This document shows positions 47,943 to 58,983 of a stretch of 64,000 nucleotides of DNA, piece by piece. Within the stretch, counting starts at the first letter, position 1. Each line of letters starts with the position of its first letter. The notes under the pieces are model-generated. The model searched no databases. It saw only the letters and a list, made by a program, of their open reading frames with translations, and had not been told where the DNA came from. Source of the stretch: Emergomyces orientalis (lineage: Eukaryota > Ascomycota > Eurotiomycetes > Onygenales > Ajellomycetaceae); assembly GCA_002110485.1 (NCBI GenBank), contig MOWL01000046.1, positions 248,001 to 312,000 of the forward strand, read 5' to 3'. The position numbers were made by a program, and so were the translations under genes.

Positions 47943-50900
47943 ATGATGAACCATCATCTCCCCCCGATGCCCCATGGCCAGCCGCCTATACCGGCTCCCA
48001 GAAGGCAGCATGATATCTCCTACGTGTCGGGGCCTCCCAACATTCGGCCCACCCCCGGCTATATAGGCTATCATCAACCCCATGCTCACGCGAATGGACC
48101 TCCAGCTGCCCTTTACCCGGCGCAGCAATATCAGCACTGGTATCCGTACCAACAAGTCCCTCCTCCACATCCTCCGCCGCAACAGTTCCAACCAAATGCG
48201 CCTTTAATTGTTTCGTCCTACCCTCGTTCGCAACCGCCTCCGCCTGTGCTTTCCGGGTCGCTGTCAGGGCCACTACCGCTACCACAACCGCAACTACAAC
48301 AACCAACACCACAATCATCACATATACCCACACAATCCAGCACCACCTCTTCAACTCCCCTACAGTCTTCATTCTCCCCCACACCAACTCCTTCTTCGGC
48401 TCCAAGTTCAGCCGTACTGGATATCCAAGGGAACTTACCAGTCAACCCCCTCGTCAATACTCAACCTGCTCAACCAACAGGTTACCATCCCGGCAAGGGC
48501 AGCAGCAATAGCCCTGCGCCTCAAACACCCCCTCCTTCTCACCCAGTAAATGCTCCTGAACGGACAAAGACGGCAACCCCGTTGTCAAGACAACTCTTCC
48601 AACCACCAGTATGTACAATCCCCAGGGTTAAAGTAAAATCCCACGCGTTGAGACTAACATCTATTTCTTTCAGCTTCCTTGGCTTTCGGTTCCCGACGCC
48701 CCCTTTCCTGCTAAAGTCCCCCGTCGACGACGGAAACCGCGAACTCTGCCGGCTTCCGCAGTAAGAGTAGAGTTTTCTACAAAGGCTGACCATTCTGATG
48801 TGACCGCACAAGAATGTGCATCCGTTGAAGTTCCCTTGAAGACTGCCCCATCAGAATCAGGAAAAGAAGCCTCGGCAACCCCTGAACCCTCCTCAGAGAC
48901 TGGTCTCGCTCAACCAACCACTCCCTCACCCACCGTTCCTTCTCAAGCCTCAGCAAAACCGCAACATACTCCAGCGCAAACCGGCAGTGCGCGGCAATCA
49001 GTTCCCATCGTTCCCGTTGTGCCAATAATTCCTTCCAGCCCCAGCACAACAAAACAACCACCTGCCAGCCCTGCTAAGATTACCTCAGAAATCCCGAAAC
49101 CCGATGGACAAGCTCCGGCTAGTGCTCCCCAAAATGGATCGCAGACGATGGATAATGCACGCTCGTCAGCGGAGGCTGCTACAACGCAGGAAGCTCCTAA
49201 ACCCACCGCTCCAGCTAGACTTCCCCCAAAATCTTGGGCTGATCTCGTGCGAACCAAGGCTCCAGCGTCTACTGGTGACGCGTCGTCCACATCTACCGGG
49301 ATTGGTGGTTTAGGGGTGTCAAAAGGCGAATCTCTTTTCGATGTTATTAACAATCTAGGCTCTAATACCGAACAACATGGTGACAAAATTGCATTTGTTG
49401 AGCCACGCGGGCTTGTAAATACTGGTAATATGTGTTATATGAATTCAGTAAGTACTCCGTTACTGACTATAATCTTTAGCTGGTGCTAATTGTCTATTTA
49501 GATTCTTCAAATTCTGGTTTTTTGTGTTCCATTTTATGAGTTTCTTGACAAAATCGGCCGGCGTGCAGTTCATAGTTTTAAAAGCGATCTTCCATTAATT
49601 GATGCTATGTAAGTTGTACTATCCTCAGCTCCAGTTATTATCATTATTTTTCCTGCTAACAGGTATTTGCCCTTCCAGGATCATGTTTATGCGAGAATTT
49701 CGGGTAATTGATGCTGCAACCTCCGTTGAGCAATTGAGGCTACGATTGAAGCAAACCGAATTAGAGCAATACGGCGAGTCATTCATTCCGGAATATGTTT
49801 ATCAAGTCATTAGATACCTTCCCCGATTTAGAGATATGCGGGTAAGTTTTTTTAGCTCCTTCTCCTTAACAGCATTGTTCTAGTCGAGCTAATATCCAGA
49901 AGCGCGGCCACCAACAAGACGCGCAAGAATTTCTTGGTTTCCTTCTTGAAGAACTCCATGACGAGTGCACGCAGGCAGTTAAACATGCTGCTGCATCCAC
50001 TGGATCCGATACTCCCACGCCCGTTGAAACCGATTCCGCATCCGCAGCATCCGAGCCTTCTGTGGAAGGATGGTTGGAAGTTGGCCACAAACAGAAACCT
50101 GCGATCACTCGATCATCCGGACACATATCTGCAGAATCTCCAATCACGAAAATATTCGGTGGCAAACTCAGATCCGAGTTTAGAGTGCCGGGAAATAAAA
50201 ACTCAGTCACCCTCGAGCCTTACCAGTCTCTTCAACTTGACATTGGCTCTCCACAGGTAAATAACATCATCGATGCGCTTAAAGGTCTCACTAAGCCGGA
50301 GACCATGCAAGGCGACTTCAACTCGTCGCGTGGCCCCAAAGTTACCGCTACCAAGCAGGTTTTCATCGAGAGCTTGCCCCCCGTCCTCATACTTCATCTG
50401 AAACGTTTCCAATACGATAACGTTACTAAGGGTACCCAAAAGATCTGGAAGAAAGTTGGATATCCTCTGGAACTAGAACTTCCCAAGGAAGTTTTCCCAC
50501 CTCATCGACGCAACATCCTTTCCGCTCAGGGGAGCGGTCTTCCCAAATACCGTCTCACCGGAGTGATATACCACCACGGCAAAAACGCGAGCGGTGGCCA
50601 CTACACCGTTGATGTTCGCAGGCAAGATGATCGTGAGTGGATCCGCCTCGATGACACCGTTATCCGCCGCGTCAGGAGCGAGGAAGTCGCGAACGCTGGA
50701 AGCGAGGAGGACCCCAAGGTCCTTGCTGCAGCCCTCGAGCAGCACAAGATTGCAGATAAACCAGCAAAAGGCAACATTTTCGAACAGTTCGATATGGAGC
50801 AGCAGGAGCGGCAGGAGAATGAGCAAGGATGGAGCCATGTCAATGGCCACACAGGCGGCAATGGCAGTGGCCATGCAAGCAAGAAGTCCATGGCTGCTGT

Positions 50901-51027
50901 GGTTAATGGAACCGCGTCGCCATCGGGAGAGTCTTCATCTGGCAAGCGGACGCCGAGCAGCAGCCGGTTTGGGACTGGAGTTCGCGATAACAAAGTTGCC
51001 TATCTCCTTTTCTACCAGAAAATTTAA
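47943..51027 (+). CDS. UBP3: Ubiquitin carboxyl-terminal hydrolase, Ubp3/USP10 type
   Basis: Exons 47943-48608, 48674-49447, 49502-49608, 49679-49841 and 49900-51027; introns 65, 54, 70 and 58 bp; 945 aa. About 460 N-terminal residues are low complexity (Pro/Gln/Ser/Thr), as in Ubp3/USP10 where they bind Bre5/G3BP. The USP fold starts with the Cys box PRGLVNTGNMCYMNS (nucleophile at about 476), then RGHQQDAQEFLGFLLEELHD, and the His box GVIYHHGKNASGGHYTVDVR (about 790-810) followed by EWIRLDDTVIRRV. It ends with VAYLLFYQKI. The enzyme removes ubiquitin from 40S subunits and other targets. ATG 47943 and 47946 are adjacent and either could start. Confidence 0.93.
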
Positions 51028-51898
51028 ATCTACTACATAATACCCAATACCCCCAATCCCCAATCCCCAACCCACCCAAACCACCCAACCCCTCAACCTC
51101 TACGCCAAACCTGTACCCCACTCACACCTCATGCCGATCTATTCATCCCTTATCCCCCTCCCCCCTTCTTAACCCCTTCTTAACCCCGTTTTTCCTTTCT
51201 AACCATTTGCCTACATCTATCTCGATACCTTTTTATATGAACCAAATCCAAAAGGCGCCCCATCCTACTAGGCAATGAATGTGATCTTTTATATTACACC
51301 TCAAATATGACAGATATTGTTGTTTTTGATGAAGTTGATGTTGCTGAGCGCTGTCGTGTGTTCCTGTGTGCAAGGAGGAGAAGAGAGAAAAGAGGGAGAG
51401 AGAAAATGAATACTAAAAATTGAAAATGATTTTCTAATTCCAAAATTTCCATTTCCTTTTGTTTTTTCCCTTGTGTTAACTACAGAGTAAAAATATACCC
51501 TAACTTACTTTTAATGAAAAAGCATTAGTAACTCACCTAAACCGATTGATTTGAATAGGAGATAGAGGTAGGTGCATGTGATTTGTATTGAACTATTCAT
51601 CCAACTGCGTATTTTCTTCCCCTTCGCGATCTCCTATCTCCATCTCCATCTCCATATTCACAGTCCCTGTTTATGAGTTTTTTCATGGTTTCTTTCATTT
51701 TAATATATTTAATTTTGTCTTTTACGTTCGCTTTCTTCACTCCTGCTTCTTTCTGTCTTCGCCCGCTTTTCCTTTTTATATATACCCTTAACCACTCTGG
51801 GTATTGACAGGAACACTGCACAACTAGCTAGGTCAGTTAGAACGATGTATACTAAAGGAGCACTGTATGGCACATAAAGCTAGGAACAGAGTAATACA

Positions 51899-51916
51899 AT
51901 TATTATTATTATTATT
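51899..51916. repeat. ATT trinucleotide repeat
   Basis: Six ATT units in non-coding DNA. Confidence 0.9.
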
Positions 51917-52126
51917 CCCGTAACCACACCGCCCGAGAGAGATATTGCTTGACAGTCAGTCCAGCCCACTTCAGTAGAATATACCAGGCCAACCAAGTTA
52001 AATCAACTGAGAAGAAACAACGACGGAAAGATAACATTATAGAAGTATGAAATTAGGAGGATTTAAGAAGGAAAAGAATACCCAAGGCATACATAAAAAA
52101 TACAAAATAAGGGGGTAGAAATAACC

Positions 52127-52143
52127 AAAAAAAAAATACAAAA
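52127..52143 (-). terminator. Pol III terminator of tRNA-Leu
   Basis: Downstream on the minus strand there is TTTT and then a ten-base T run (A run at 52127-52136 on +). Confidence 0.7.
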
Positions 52144-52156
52144 TAATAATTAATGT

Positions 52157-52283
52157 TGACAAGAGCGAGACTCGAACTCACGCGGGTTTCCCCATACCGG
52201 ATCAGGAAATTCTTTCACAGAAAATTTCCAAGTGTTCACGTGACAACTTGAACGGTACGCCTTAACCACTCGGCCATCTTGTC
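52157..52283 (-). tRNA. tRNA-Leu (anticodon CAA), with intron
   Basis: The acceptor stem GACAAGA/TCTTGTC pairs perfectly (52283-52277 with 52164-52158) and the discriminator is A. D arm GGCCGAGTGGTTAAGGC is the usual A box. The anticodon stem is TACCG/CGGTA with loop TTCAAG...C, giving CAA. A 46-nt intron (52246-52201) follows the base after the anticodon, the canonical place, and contains CTTGGAA that can pair with the anticodon region. A class II variable arm (GGGGAAACCC) and a T arm GTGAG-TTCGAGT-CTCGC complete it. Confidence 0.95.
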
Positions 52284-52943
52284 ATAGATTTTATTGAGGA
52301 TGAGCCTGAAGCTATGTGTTATTCATTGATCATCCGGACCGCAGGGGATTTGGTTGAAGAAGCCACTGACTACCAGACCGCAGGCACCGTGGGTTAACTT
52401 AACTGCTGCGCTCTCATACATGGGCTACATAAAGTTCAATCAGGGGAAGATAGCGGAGACCGTGTAAATCATACGGTTTTGATGTATTTAGGCACTACTG
52501 AAGTGTGATGCGAAAAATATTGAATTCCTCTACGGGGCGGGAAACAACTTTTTGCAGAGTACATATCCACCTCATTCAAATGCTTGCTCTAGCATTGAGG
52601 AAACAGGGGAGGAAAACCAGGGCCGCAAGCTCATTGAAAAGGTAAACAAGCGATACAGCAAGCTCATACGGGCTAGGTGAATATGAAAGATCGGCAGACG
52701 AGAAAGAGAAGTGAGATAAACCTCATCCCTTTAAAGTTACATTCAGTTTCTCGCAATCACTCTGCCAACATAGGCGGTAGCTGTCTCGCTGGGGGACGGA
52801 ACCTTCCCCGGCACTGAGAAGTCTAACAAAAACTCGGTCCTGATTTTTACCCGCCAATGCTGCAAGGGCCTACGGTTTTTCCCATTGAACTCGAGGTACA
52901 GAGTGGCTTACCAGCAACCGTCCATCGTAGCGTTGATATTAGT
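52284..52943. other. Intergenic, nothing recognised
   Basis: 660 bp between the tRNA gene and the amidase relic; no coding or repeat signal seen. Confidence 0.5.
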
Positions 52944-53785
52944 TCATTTCGGTAGCTGAAAGATCATGCCTTTCTTACCACCCCCAGTAGTGAGAGACGA
53001 GATGAAACCGTCAGCGTGTCCGATGATGGTGTCAACGTCGTGTTCCTTAAGAATCTTTTCAGTCTCTCGTTCACTCGAGACGTATTTCAAGTACTTCAGA
53101 TTCCGCTCGTAATCCGCTTCAGAGCGCCCCTGTTTCACGAGATCAGCAGCAGAACCCTCTTCTAACTGTTTTGAAGATTGAGGCTCCCCTCGCGGGGCTT
53201 CCGCCAATCGACCATACCGCGAGTTTGAGAATTCCTTGGCCAGAGTCAGTCAATTATCCCGAATGCTAAGCTATTGAGGAGTGTTATACTTATGCTCAGA
53301 TTTGATTTTCCCAGGATAATAGCTCCCGAAGCAATAAGCTTCCACAGCTGGTCAGGGAAGCACCAACAAGTTGCACACAATTTATGATGTCGACAAGCTT
53401 TGGCGTTCTTGCGAGGCTTAGACCCAAAAGCACGAGACTTCCAGCGGAAGTGCCTAGACCAGTGATTGGATATGATGCTATATTGTCCTACACAGTGAGG
53501 AAAATTAGTTGGGTAAAGCCTCTGGCTCGATCTTATCCGTCATCAATTCACCTGCCTCGATTATGATGGGTATTCCGCGACGGGGGCCGCGGATGTTGCC
53601 AGCCTGCCGCTCGGCAAAAAGCTCATCTGCGGGCTTCGTCAAAATGTCTCTTGGAGCGGTTTGAACCGTGACATGCAAATAACCATCATGTTAATCGATC
53701 TGTTCGAGGTATGCAGCCACGAAATATCTGCTCGTAATGTGTCCACTTCCGAGGTGGTGACCCTGGAGGGCCCTGGTCTCAACGG
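52944..53785 (-). pseudogene. Amidase-signature family relic
   Basis: Reading from high to low coordinates, the frame shows amidase N-terminal wording LGSGHITSRYFVAAYLEQID, then an in-frame TAA (53693-53691), HDGYLHVTVQTAPRD, DELFAERQAGNIRGPRRGIP followed by IIIE where active members have the catalytic Lys (VKD), and after an intron DNIASYPITGLGTSAGSLVL and ASGAIILGKSNLS. The next splice site reads AGC-ATAAGT instead of GTAAGT. The following block (EFSNSRYGR) then jumps to sequence that fits the family's C-terminal region (ADLVKQGRSEADYERNLKYL, EHDVDTIIGHADG), so the Gly/Ser-rich catalytic segment is missing. The end is also truncated. With stop codon, lost Lys, damaged donor and internal deletion it cannot make a working amidase. 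Confidence 0.8.
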
Positions 53786-53991
53786 CCAGGAGAATGGAAG
53801 GTATCAAGCAGCCCATCATGTATGTCATGCCACGGGACCAAAGTAGCGATGTAGAAATTCAGCGCAAACAAGGATTGATTCCCAATAGATGTGCGGAGTG
53901 AAAGGCCCCAGGCCATGAAAGGATATAATGCATCAGTCAGGCGGAAAGGAACGCGCTGTTCGGGATCGTATCTATCACCAGAAATCTTCAC
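53779..53991 (-). other. Unassigned 70-codon frame next to the amidase relic
   Basis: The frame (RVPFRLTDALYPFMAWGL, SIGNQSLFALNFYIATLVPW) has normal protein composition and extends upstream past its ATG. I do not recognise it. It may be part of another decayed gene. Confidence 0.3.
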
Positions 53992-56900
53992 CTTGAACTC
54001 GGTGCGTGATGTGGAGGGGATTAAGTAAAGGTGTTTTGCTCACAACTGCTATTTTGCCCTATATTTCATCAATCTTTGAGATTTGATCCTATGAAACCTC
54101 AGATTAGTAAGGTTCGCTTCGGGAATACTACCTTTTGTTTTGTATGACCTCTGAAAGCCTCGTGGCCCGAATTTCTGCTGTGCCTGTCAATTATTATGTG
54201 GTGGATTTAGTAAAGCGGCATATCTTCACTGCTCCTCAGGAATAATACCAAAGCAGCTTTTGAGGGATTCCTAGCTCTTCCCGAGGTCATTACGACGATG
54301 CGGGTAAATGTAGTTTTTCGGCTGCGTCAGGAAGTAGTTAATTTGTCAGTTCCAACTGGCTGCTCGGGTGGCCTGCTGGGCAGCCAGCTGTGAACTTATT
54401 GCGTATTTATTCAGTGCTGCATCCGTACAAATATTCTTTCGGAAGGATAATGGTATAGCCTGAATTGTACAGGACTTTATCCAACCCCTCTGCCAACTGC
54501 TCATGGCAATCTGGTGGCTATCTTGCATACATCCACGGGTTTTGACAAAGCATACATCCATATATCTTTACCCCTCACGTATCCACAGGCCGTTCGATCT
54601 GTTGATCGCCCAAACGTTGGACTGCATCATGTCCGATGGATCTGCAGCTCAAACACCCTTTCGTCGTTTCAGGGAAGCGATGGATCACCCATCGCTGCGG
54701 TACAGATCCCCTCCACGGCGAACTTTTTGAAAGGCTCGAGCTAGTTAGGGGGAAACATGGAGAGGAACATATTCTCCATTCCCCATGCAGCTCAATTTCG
54801 AATGCGAAGATTCTTCGAAAAGTTAACAAATGACGATTCATCAACCAGATCGGGCCATGGGTGTCGCGTCAATAATGCATGAAATGGATCTATCTATCAC
54901 AATCCCTGACACCAGCCGCCCGAATAAATCATAATTATGTTTCTCGCCCAGTTTTACTCCCCACAGCACCTGGCATCGAACGAGTTCCAACTAACAAATT
55001 ACCACCTAGCGTCTGGGAATCAAGGCCCAGATTCGGCAACGGAAAAGGCCTGCAGGGGGTTAGTTGGTTAAAGGGCATGTCTGGTTAGTTAGTATCCCTG
55101 GTCCCCTAATTATTAGTAAACTCCAGATAACAACTCCTCCCTGCGAGCAGCACAGCACTGCCTCGTCCTATCACCTCGGTACCTCTTTGGGCACAGAGCA
55201 CCGAATATTAGAACAGCCATCGGTTAGTTAATATATGCATAAATTTAGTTTGTTTCCTGATGACTGGAGGCCTCCAGGAACCCAACAGCAAGCTCAATAA
55301 AAAAAAAGGTTTTTGAGCCGATTCTGTAACGTCCAGTTCAGCCCTAAGTAGGGTACAAGAGCGCACGACAGCACTGATTTGACATGTATTTTGCGCCTAC
55401 AACTCCTCGACCGACCGATGGTGTTCATCATCATTTAAAATAATAATACGGAGAACTGGAGAAGATATAATTTCTACTAACCAGGCGGCTCAAAGTGGGG
55501 AAGTCATATATGGATGGATGGTGAAAACCCCAACAAACGGAATCGACAACCATAAAAACACGCACCCTATGTGCCTTACTGTGCTGAGGGAGGGTATGTT
55601 GTTGTTGTTATGTTGTGCAATAATAAAGGTCAATGTAGGTTTTGGTTCTTTAAAGAAAAGAAGAAAAAATGACGGAAATGAGTGAAAGGGATAAGGGCAA
55701 CGGAATAAGAGGTTCCACGGGATGTGATATGTTTATTTAGATGCAGGTCCCCGGCCTTCTGCGTGGATTTGGATACACAGGAACAGGAATTATGCCACAC
55801 ACCACAAAAGGAACGAGATAAAGTCACCGAAAAGAGTGGTACAGTTGATTGATTCGTCCCAAGGAACAGCTTTGAGCCTGCTTGTGTTGTTTCTCAATTT
55901 CAGGTACGGGCCCTTTCATGCTGAAAGTCAAAACCGCCAACCACAGAGCGTCCATGGATCCAGCCCGGTTCTTTGGGGGGATACTCCACTGGCCACAGCC
56001 AATTGCCCAGGGACTGGTCCATTCAACAGCGGCAAAAATATGAAACTCAACACGCTTTAAACTTGCAGAATCAAGCAAGTTTAGGCAAAATAGAATTCCC
56101 ACCCCTCTTTTCTCTTCACACTCGGACACTCCTCATAAAATCTTTTTGAGCTGGCAGCCAATTGGCTTCGTGGAGAATAGAAGTGGGAGCCAAGGCCGTG
56201 TAAATGTGTTTGGCTCTTCCATTCATCGCTGTTGGTACACACTCTGGAGGAGTGTCCCCAAGTCTAGAATTTCGCGGCTGAATGTGAGCAGGAGCATGCA
56301 CTTGGTTAACTAAAATAATCACAATTAGCTACTAATGAAGCGGGAGGGGAGCTCGCTGGATTAGGTAAATGGCGGTTGTGTTTATGGGGCGGTTGTCAAG
56401 CTTCAACCGAATTGATTCTGCATAGACATTCTGCATACACGTAGTTAAACAGTAGCTATTCTGTTGCCCTCGGGTCCTTCAAATGCCCATCCTATCCCCT
56501 GCTCGGTTTTAAAATTGAAAGAATTGGCCGTGTTTATTCCATGGAAATTGAAGGGGCATCGCCATTCTGACTGGCTGGGAGAATATTCTTGTAATTATGG
56601 CGGATCGCCCGTTGCCTTCCCTGGATTGTCCGTCGATGGGCTGGTTGCTCATTCGCTCCACTTCTTCCCCGCTAGACCGGGAGATTTTGCCTTTTCACCG
56701 TTTGAATTCCTGAGCCAGGACAAAAAGGTAAAAAACCAGGAATTTTGGCAGCAGGTGAGCCACCACTGGCCCACATAGCGGAGTGCAGGTAAAATGTCAG
56801 ACAGCGTCAGCGTAGCCCTTCTTGAATAACCACACTTAATCACAAGAATCGCGCCAGTTGGGATTTTTTCAGCCACAGATTTTGCTCCCTTTGTCTCTTT

Positions 56901-57550
56901 TTGCTGCTGGCCGCCTATACTTGATCCCGCCTAGTCGGTTTTATTCCCTTCATTCATCGCCGCCCCTAATCCTTGCCCTGTTTCGCTTCAAGGAGTGAGC
57001 CCCCGAGCCGTGAGTGGCTGCTTGAAACGTCGCTCCCACTGCCTCTCGTAGCAATCCCTGACTCCAATCTTGTTCCGTTCTTGGGGCTCGTCGTTGTCGC
57101 TGTCGCTGCCCAGTGCCATCCCCATCCAGAGAGACTGCATCCACTTCCACCGTGAAGCCTCGCTACAACAGTTTCTAACCAGACGACAGTCCTTTTCCAT
57201 CTGCAATATTGCTCTTTACCTATCATCTAATTCGCATCGTCTCCTTTTCCGTCGTCGCGTTATCTTTCGGGGGGCGGTTGAGTGCGAGAAGTGTGTGTGT
57301 GTGTGTACGTGTGTTAGTTGTCTGTTTTTCTCAAAGTCGCTTGTTTCCTGTTCCTGGCGGCCTGGAATTCTCTTGCAACAATCCAGTCAATTCCTCTATC
57401 TATTCCTCCATCCATCTATCCATCCTCGATACAAGTTCTAGAAACCTGACCATCCAAGTTTCTGCGATTTTGACAGGTTGACACCGAAACGGCTACTTCT
57501 TCCCACCCATTCTGGTGACACCAACGGGGGAAGCGCTCCATCGACCCACG
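53992..57550. other. Gene-poor stretch, then leader of the Chs7-like gene
   Basis: 3.5 kb without a recognised gene; frames up to 123 codons lack motifs. From about 56940 pyrimidine-rich sequence, with a GTGTGTGT run near 57290-57305, suggests the promoter and leader of the downstream gene. Confidence 0.5.
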
Positions 57551-58983
57551 ATGGGATCGACTCAATTTGGCAATTTTCACGTACAGAATCCCATCTTTAT
57601 CTACTTTGGACCCTATCTATTTACTTTAATTTACTCACAACTATGGTTTGGATGTTGCAGAACTTTTGCCGAGACTCGACTCTCCCAGTATGCAATGTAT
57701 GTATTATTGCGCCAGGGCCTCCTAACCTTCAATGTCAGGCCGTCATCAAGACAACCCGCCCCAAACCAGGAATGATGTTAACAACTCAATTTTCGATACG
57801 CACAGCTTTTCGTTGCAGATAACCAGCCTCCGAATGCGAAATTCGGAGGATGCGCACTTACGGGAATCGGTCTGAGTGGTGGCAGGAACCTGGCGAACCT
57901 AGGTATGACATGAACTCAAACCTCACCGCAATTCATAGGTATCTGGGCAGAGGCTGACGATAACACTGCGCAGGATCGATCCTTTTCGCCGTGACCGCTA
58001 TTCTCCTCAGTGCGTTCTTAGTATGGAAATCGGAACGGAAGAAAGCCGCAGTGGGAAGAAGGTGCGTTATACCACACCCTCCTCGTGATGTGATCGATTA
58101 AATTGGAATCAATGAAAAAAAAAAACAAAATAAAAAAGATGCTAACCTCGCAACTCGTGACTTCATTTAGGGAAATTCAAATATTCTTAATTGGATACAT
58201 GATAGTTCAGCTCTGCGAAATCTTTACCGTTGGTGGACTTCCCATCGCTGATGATGTCAGAAAAGTATGTCTGAACCCGCATCCTCCATCATCGCTTGAA
58301 TCATCCACGGATGATAAAACTAACCAGCGCCTGCCACGTTTCAGGGATTTACTGCCGTTCACCTAGCTGCTATTTCCGCGACGGTCTGGATATTACTTCT
58401 CAATGCCGTCGTTGGGTTTCAGTTACTCGACGACGGCACCCCAGTCTCAGTCGGTCTTCTTATCGCCTCAGGAGCCATTCTGTTCATAGGCACCGGTTAT
58501 ATCGCGCTGGACACTGGGTTCCGTTGGACCGGCCATTTCGACCCAAGCCTGGACGGAAATAATCGAAATATCGGCCTCTACGTCCTATATCTGCTATTTC
58601 CACTTGTTTGCTTGGTCGTCTTCTTTGCGCTGGAAGCGGTATTAGTCTTGCGTATCCTTGGGGAATTGAGGCCTTTACGTATGTTAGCCCCTTTATATCC
58701 AATTGTTTATGCGCCATGTGAGCCCATTTCTCCCCCATTGCTGACAGCCCCTTCCTTTGACATATTAGTATACCTCAGCGCAGCTGGCCTTCTTTTCGCC
58801 ATCGGTCAAATATTCCAATTTGTCGTCAGCACCCACTTATGTCAAGCATCAAAAGGGAAGATAAACGGATCCCTCTTTGCGACTCTCTTCACAGAGCTTG
58901 CTGTAGGGGCAGTATGGATATTCTGGAGCAGCATAACCGAAGACGACTGGCCCATGACCGTTGGGAGCGGTGGTTATAACTGA
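57551..58983 (+). CDS. Chs7-family (chitin synthase export chaperone-like) membrane protein
   Basis: Seven exons: 57551-57580, 57661-57696, 57806-57902, 57974-58061, 58171-58264, 58345-58678 and 58769-58983; 297 aa. The N terminus MGSTQFGNFHNFCRDSTLPV corresponds to the Chs7 start (FGxFxxICxxxxLPLC). Seven hydrophobic segments follow. Conserved wording includes NAVVGFQLLDDGTPVSVGLL, AIGQIFQFVVSTHLCQASKG and FWSSITEDDWPM. Chs7 helps chitin synthase III leave the ER. This copy ends about 15 residues after SSITEDDW and lacks the longer C-terminal tail of canonical Chs7, so it may be a paralogue rather than the orthologue. Frame continuity through six introns supports the model; the third exon acceptor (57805) is the least certain. 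Confidence 0.82.

Larger units (their letters stand above)
51028..52156. other. Intergenic: UBP3 3' flank
   Basis: No gene recognised. Contains a TTA/ATT tandem run (51899-51916) and the Pol III terminator of the tRNA. Confidence 0.5.

Noticed and set aside
52157..52283. Reading the tRNA as tRNA-Ser because of its long variable arm
   Set aside because: The anticodon loop after intron removal reads CAA, which is leucine.
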